Below, one piece after another: positions 41,001-47,000 of a stretch of 64,000 nt of DNA (positions are counted from its first letter, which is position 1; every line of letters starts with the position of its first letter). The stretch comes from Lamellibrachia columna (Eukaryota; Annelida; Polychaeta; Sabellida; Siboglinidae). The stretch is taken from positions 23,785,122 through 23,849,121 of the forward strand of contig OY759274.1 in NCBI GenBank assembly GCA_963662155.1. Direction: 5' to 3'. The notes under the pieces are model-generated. The model worked only from the letters and a program-made list of their open reading frames with translations, had not been told where the DNA came from and searched no databases. Made by a program: the position numbers and the translations under genes.

Positions 41001-44000
41001 GATTACACTGCTCTAATGGCAGTTGGTAGTAATGGTACTGTGCAATATATTGTTATCACTTCATTTTTTCCTGATTACTTAAAATTAATATATTGCATGG
41101 TTTCTGTATTGACTATGTTTGTTTTGTTGTGTCTTTTGGGCAAATAAATGTTTCCCGTTCCATTCGTTTCACGTGTCCAGCCCACCTTATCTGTCTCCTC
41201 AGCAGCTTTCTCGTGACACTCTCTTTAACGTGTTTGTGCTTACATGTATGGGGACGTTTGCAGTGGGTCATTATCGGAACGAACCAGTCATGTCAACGCA
41301 GTCCCCGACTTCCATGCTCTCAGCGTAAGTGACACTTACATTGTTTCCTCTAGCTGCAAAATCAGGCAGCCTATGTTAGGGATGTTCTCAAAACGTTGAT
41401 GTATAAAATTTATTTATGAGGGTGGGTGGTTAGTATCCGTTTTTCTTATCATCGTATGCCGATGTATTTTCGAGGACTTCAATCGTATGCAGGCAGTTTC
41501 GGGTTATGATGGCTAACGAATGACGAACCTGGTGAATATAAAGTTGCCGAAGTTGAACACAGGTCGATGTAATTCAATGTTTTGTCTGTGTATGAAATCG
41601 GTTTCATGTAGTATCGTTCGTTGATGTTTTGAGATCTTCCCTCAACTGTTTCATATATTTCCTCTAGAGGTGGAGGTGGAAATCATTGAAACACACTCAC
41701 CTTAGTGTACTAAACATGTCAGTTTGAGAAATTAAATTTCGCTGAATGGTTGAATTAGCTAAGTTGTAAGCGAAGTAAAATGGCAGACCCAAGAAGAACC
41801 TGATATACCTTATTTGACCTATTAAGCATGCCCTACATACCATAATTAGCGTACACCCCCTTTTTAATCAGCAAGATCCATAATTGTAATTTGACTAGTG
41901 TGGACCAACTGAAAAGCGTCGCCATCTGGTGTTGAACAGTTGCCACCACTTTTCAGTTCTGCAGTAGTCACCAAATAATACCACTAGTGTTAAACAGTTA
42001 ATAGTTATTGTCCAATAAAAAAATTTGGGTGTACGCTTATAAGAACTGATTCCTTAATATTTTTCCGTAGCGCAATTTTTTTTCAAGCATACTGTACATA
42101 AACTATACAATGTGGCAAATTATATCGTGGTAGATTTTGTTGAGTATAGTAGTTATTTTTTGTTTAGGGTAGTTACTAAATTTGTAAGATTGAAAGCTGA
42201 AACAGTGCAGATTATTTTTAAATGTGTCATTAAGATTGGTGTGCTTTGTAAAATGTCACGGAAATGTTATATTGGCTGTTTGTCCACTCCAGAAGATATG
42301 TTATATTGGCTGTTTGTCCACTCCAGAAGATATGTTATATTGGCTGTTTGTCCACTCCAGAAGATATGTTATATTGGCTGTTTGTCCACTCCAGAAGATA
42401 TGTTATATTGGCTGTTTGTCCACTCCAGAAGATATGTTATATTGGCTGTTTGTCCACTCCAGAAGATATGTTATATTGGCTGTTTGTCCACTCCAGAAGA
42501 TATGTTATATTGGCTGTTTGTCCACTCCAGAAGATATGTTATATTGGCTGTTTGTCCACTCCAGAAGATATGTTATATTGGCTGTTTGTCCACTCCAGAA
42601 GATATGTTATATTGGCTGTTTGTCCACTCCAGAAGATATGTTATATTGGCTGTTTGTCCACTCCAGAAGATATGTTATATTGGCTGTTTGTCCACTCCAG
42701 AAGATATGTTATATTGGCTGTTTGTCCACTCCAGAAGATATGTTATATTGGCTGTTTGTCCACTCCAGAAGATATGGAGTAAAGAGGCGGAAAGCTGCTG
42801 ATAACGGCTCTATGTAAGTTCAACTCTGTCGTCTAGTTGTCTCTCTGTCTATAGTTAGGTATCATCTAGTTTCTGTTCAATAGCTGTCTGTTGTGCACTA
42901 ATTGTACCACCTCTATGTGGCCTTCGAATGGCGTTAGTCCAAAATATATACACAAGTTTGTGCTATATTTTGTAACATATTCAATGTTGTGTCACCATGT
43001 TTAGTAAGTGGAAATATAAAACATCTAAGAATGACAAGTTGGTGACACATGACTGACTATAGATAGCGACAAAGTTTTGTTCTACAAAATGTTTGCAAAA
43101 TAATGCCTGTCCAAAAATGCCCCAGCGGCCAAGCTATCTACCAGCAGCAGATAGTAGCAGCATCCATGATTATTGTAATTTGACTAGAACAACTGAAAAG
43201 TGTTGCCATCCGATAAATAGATGCTACCAATGAAAATAGTATATTTTTAATTGCCAGATGTTGAACTTGTCTTAATACTTGGATCAGCAATATTTTTATG
43301 AAATGCACATGGTCTGTGTTTCCTTTGGTTTTTGAATTTGATTTTTTATTGTTGTATAATACACTCTTTGTAGGTTAACGTTATACGTTATGGTACATCT
43401 ATGTCTATGACTGGCTGAAATTATTTGAATAAATTGAACAAATTGTTTTGCTGTGCACCAAAACAATTGTGTGTGTCTATGGCAAAACGCATTCAGTCAT
43501 GTTCACAATTATTCAAATGTTATATCGACCAATTTCTACGTTTTAATGCTAGCATTGTTTTTTTTATATATCAGCGTTATTGTAGGTACAGTGTATTCTT
43601 TGCTAACGCAATAATTTGTTAAATATTTGCAGACTAGGATCTGGGCACGTGTTGTCATGGATACATAAATGTTTTGTATAATGAGTGTCAATCTAAGTAG
43701 TATTATATTTTCTACCAGAGGAACCACAGATTATTTTGGGTAGCCTACATTGGTTGTACTCTAGACTGGGGAATGACTGTCTCATTGAAGCCAAGACCAA
43801 AGAAACCAGTTGTCTTCAGGTTGACACAATGAAAAATTAAATAAATATCAAGTGGGAATGCCATGATCTGATATTCATATAGAACAGATTTTTATTTATG
43901 CAATCAACAACACAACACAGATATAGAGATATGAAAAGGCCAAATGAATGACGTTTATTGTGGGGATTAAGGGTAAGCCCACTTTCAAAGAAATGTAAAA

Positions 44001-47000
44001 CAAAGAAATGTGGGCTCCACAACCCAACGCCAGGCTGACTACGCCCCATGCGAGCCTCCTGGAAGTCTCGGGTTCAATAGAGCCCACATTTCACCACAAA
44101 GCAGTAGCAGTATTCCTAGAACAAATAAAAGAAACAATGGCATTACTATTGTCATGGAACACCCTTAAACCAAATAGCATAATGCCCTACATGCTATCAC
44201 GCAGTCTATGAATACAACTACCTGCTTAAAAATACACTAGCTCTAAATGGAATAACTACAAAGGTGGGGCCAATTCGCTACACGAACAGTTCTAAAATCC
44301 AAGGTGGAAGGGAAGCGAGCTGCGTCCCCGCATTAAAACCCGTGAACACTTCTGGGAAAGCCAAAACTTCCATGTCCACTATCGCAATAAAAAAATGGGA
44401 AAGCTTTGAGACATGAACACCCCACTTCCACCAAAGATGTACAATTGCTGCTAACAGTAAACACACAACAGGGAGAAAGATGGGGATATTCGTATAGAAC
44501 AGATTTTTATATTTTCTGCTCAGACATTGTATTAACACCAGTGTGATGTCATAATGTTGTGAATACCAGTGTGGTGTCATAATGTTGTGAATACCAGTGT
44601 GATGTCATAATGTTGTGAATACCAGTGTGATGTCATAATGTTGTGAATACCAGTGTGATGTCATAATGTTGTGAATACCAGTGTGATGTCATAATGTTGT
44701 GAATACCAGTGTGATGTCATAATGTTGTGAATACCAGTGTGATGTCATAATGTTGTGAATACCAGTGTGATGTCATAATGTTGTGAATACCAGTGTGATG
44801 TCATAATGTTGTGAATACCAGTGTGGTGTCATAATGTTGTGAATACCAGTGTGATGTCATAATGTTGTGAATACCAGTGTGATGTCATAATGTTGTGAAT
44901 ACCAGAGTGATGTCATAATGTTGTGAATACCAGTGTGATGTCATAATGTTGTGAATACCAGTGTGATGTCACAATGTTGTGAATACCAGTGTTTTGTCAT
45001 AATGTTGTGAATCTCCATGCTTTACTCATCCATTAAACCCGTCCGTATGCAACTAAACCAAGAAGAACTAGCAATTGAATGTTGTGTGTGAATTGGTTAA
45101 CACCTGTTAACAGAGAACTCCTCGTTTTTTTTGAACAGTTTTTTAGAGGGCTTAGGTCTAAATTTGTGAAATTATTTGTTTGTGTATGTAATTTTATTTA
45201 TCAAAATACATATTTTTTACAATTCATCCATTGCTATATTTTAGTGATCCCGCTTAAGATTTCCAATGTTTAATTGTTTTGAAATCAAATATATACCTGT
45301 TACAGTTCATCCATTGATGTATAGTGATGGTTGACATTTTTTTCATATTTGTTTGGATAGTGACAAAATTGATGTAACAGTGACTCATTTTTTGATGCTT
45401 TTAACAATGGGATGTCATCAGAATATAATGCTGCAAGTGTTTTCTATTAAAATATAATTTTGTCAACAGTGTTCAGATTTTGATTAAATATTTCTATATG
45501 TTGTAACAGCGTTTATTTGGTCTACCTTGTAATACTGCTAAGATTATATATCCATAGAATGTTGTGTCAAAATGTGGGTGTCAAAACAGGTGAAATGCTA
45601 TTAATGTCTAAAATAGCACATTAAAAAATTTCATTGTAGGAACTTGTGTAATATTCCTGGAGATGTTTATTTTCAGAAGTTGATAATTTATTCTGTAGTA
45701 CTTAGGTAGTAAATATCTTACTAAAGTCTCATTCCTTGTATACAGAGGTGTACATGCATTGAAATACAAAACACAGTTAGATTATATAATACAGAGCAAC
45801 AGCGAGTTGTGAAAGACTAAAAGAAAAACAGCATAATAAAAATTATTAAAACATCTGTGCAAATAAATTAATTAATACAGTATGTACAATTATTTTATTG
45901 TATTCTTATAAATAATATAATGCAATATTTTCATATGGTGCATGCAGTTTTGCTTATCACATTATCGTTACGCAGTAAATGTATAAATCTATTTTGATAG
46001 AAAAGCTGGATCTCTATTTGTAGTATATCTCTTATTTCCTGCATGTGCATGTTGTTTTAGTGGTTCATTCACGGGCAGCACGTCCAGTGTGTCCAGCGTG
46101 TCCAGTGGCCAGACCACACAGCCCTCAAGGGGGTAAGTGTCTTCATTTGTTCCCAATTGTTGTTTTTGCTGCAACCAAACAATATAATTCTTATTTCCTA
46201 AATTCTAGGTTAAATATATTAAATTATGGAAATAAAAATTAATAACTTTTTGCAACATAATATGAGCTGATTTTTAAAGAGACCAATCATGTGTGGGTAT
46301 TGCAGATGTGCAAGACATGTTGTGGCAAAATATGGCCATTCTGACCTGTTAGGTTATAAACTACACAGATAACCTGACTGGTCATTGATTGTTCTTTAAT
46401 TGATATCACCGTTTTCATTGGTAGACGAACAGCACGCACTCTCTACTCTTGTGAAGCTGAGAATGAGTCTGAACTCTCTTTTGAGCCCAACCAGATTATT
46501 CACTGTGGTAAGTCATGTAGGTTGTTTATTTCAAGCAATGCAAGAGAAAGTTTTTGGTAAGAAATGATTATAATATATTTACTCTTTACGTAATCCATAT
46601 AAGTCTTTGGGATTTGAATAGATCCACAGCATGAAATTAAGTATTTATTCATCGGATTAACTTGTCTGTGTGTATGCATTGTTGCAGTTAAATGTGTTTA
46701 AAATTCTAAATTGAACATAATACTACAGTTTGTATTATTGTATCTGTACATTTTTATTACCTGTAGAGACTTGCACCTATCTTATAAAGATGGCCATCAT
46801 GATAAGATAGATGCAAATCTCTACAAGTAATAAAAATGTTTGGATATGATAACAAGAACTGTAGTATTATAAAATGTAACTACCCTTAAGAATGTTTAAC
46901 TCTCTAAATTAAACATGGTGAGCCAGTCTTACGGGTGGTTCTGCTGTTGACATTGAAGCCTACTGGACTAACCAGGAAATCAAACACACGTCATGCTGGC

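Noticed and set aside
41164..41263. 5' extension of GRAF exon 23 through an open frame
   Set aside because: The acceptors after ctcctcag and cagcag would enter in the wrong phase relative to exon 22; only the site at 41263 fits.
42112..42801. 229-codon ORF of repeated ILAVCPLQK / [10 protein letters not shown] type
   Set aside because: It is the stop-free 34-bp array read in rotating frames. Only the last 45 nt have a case as an exon.
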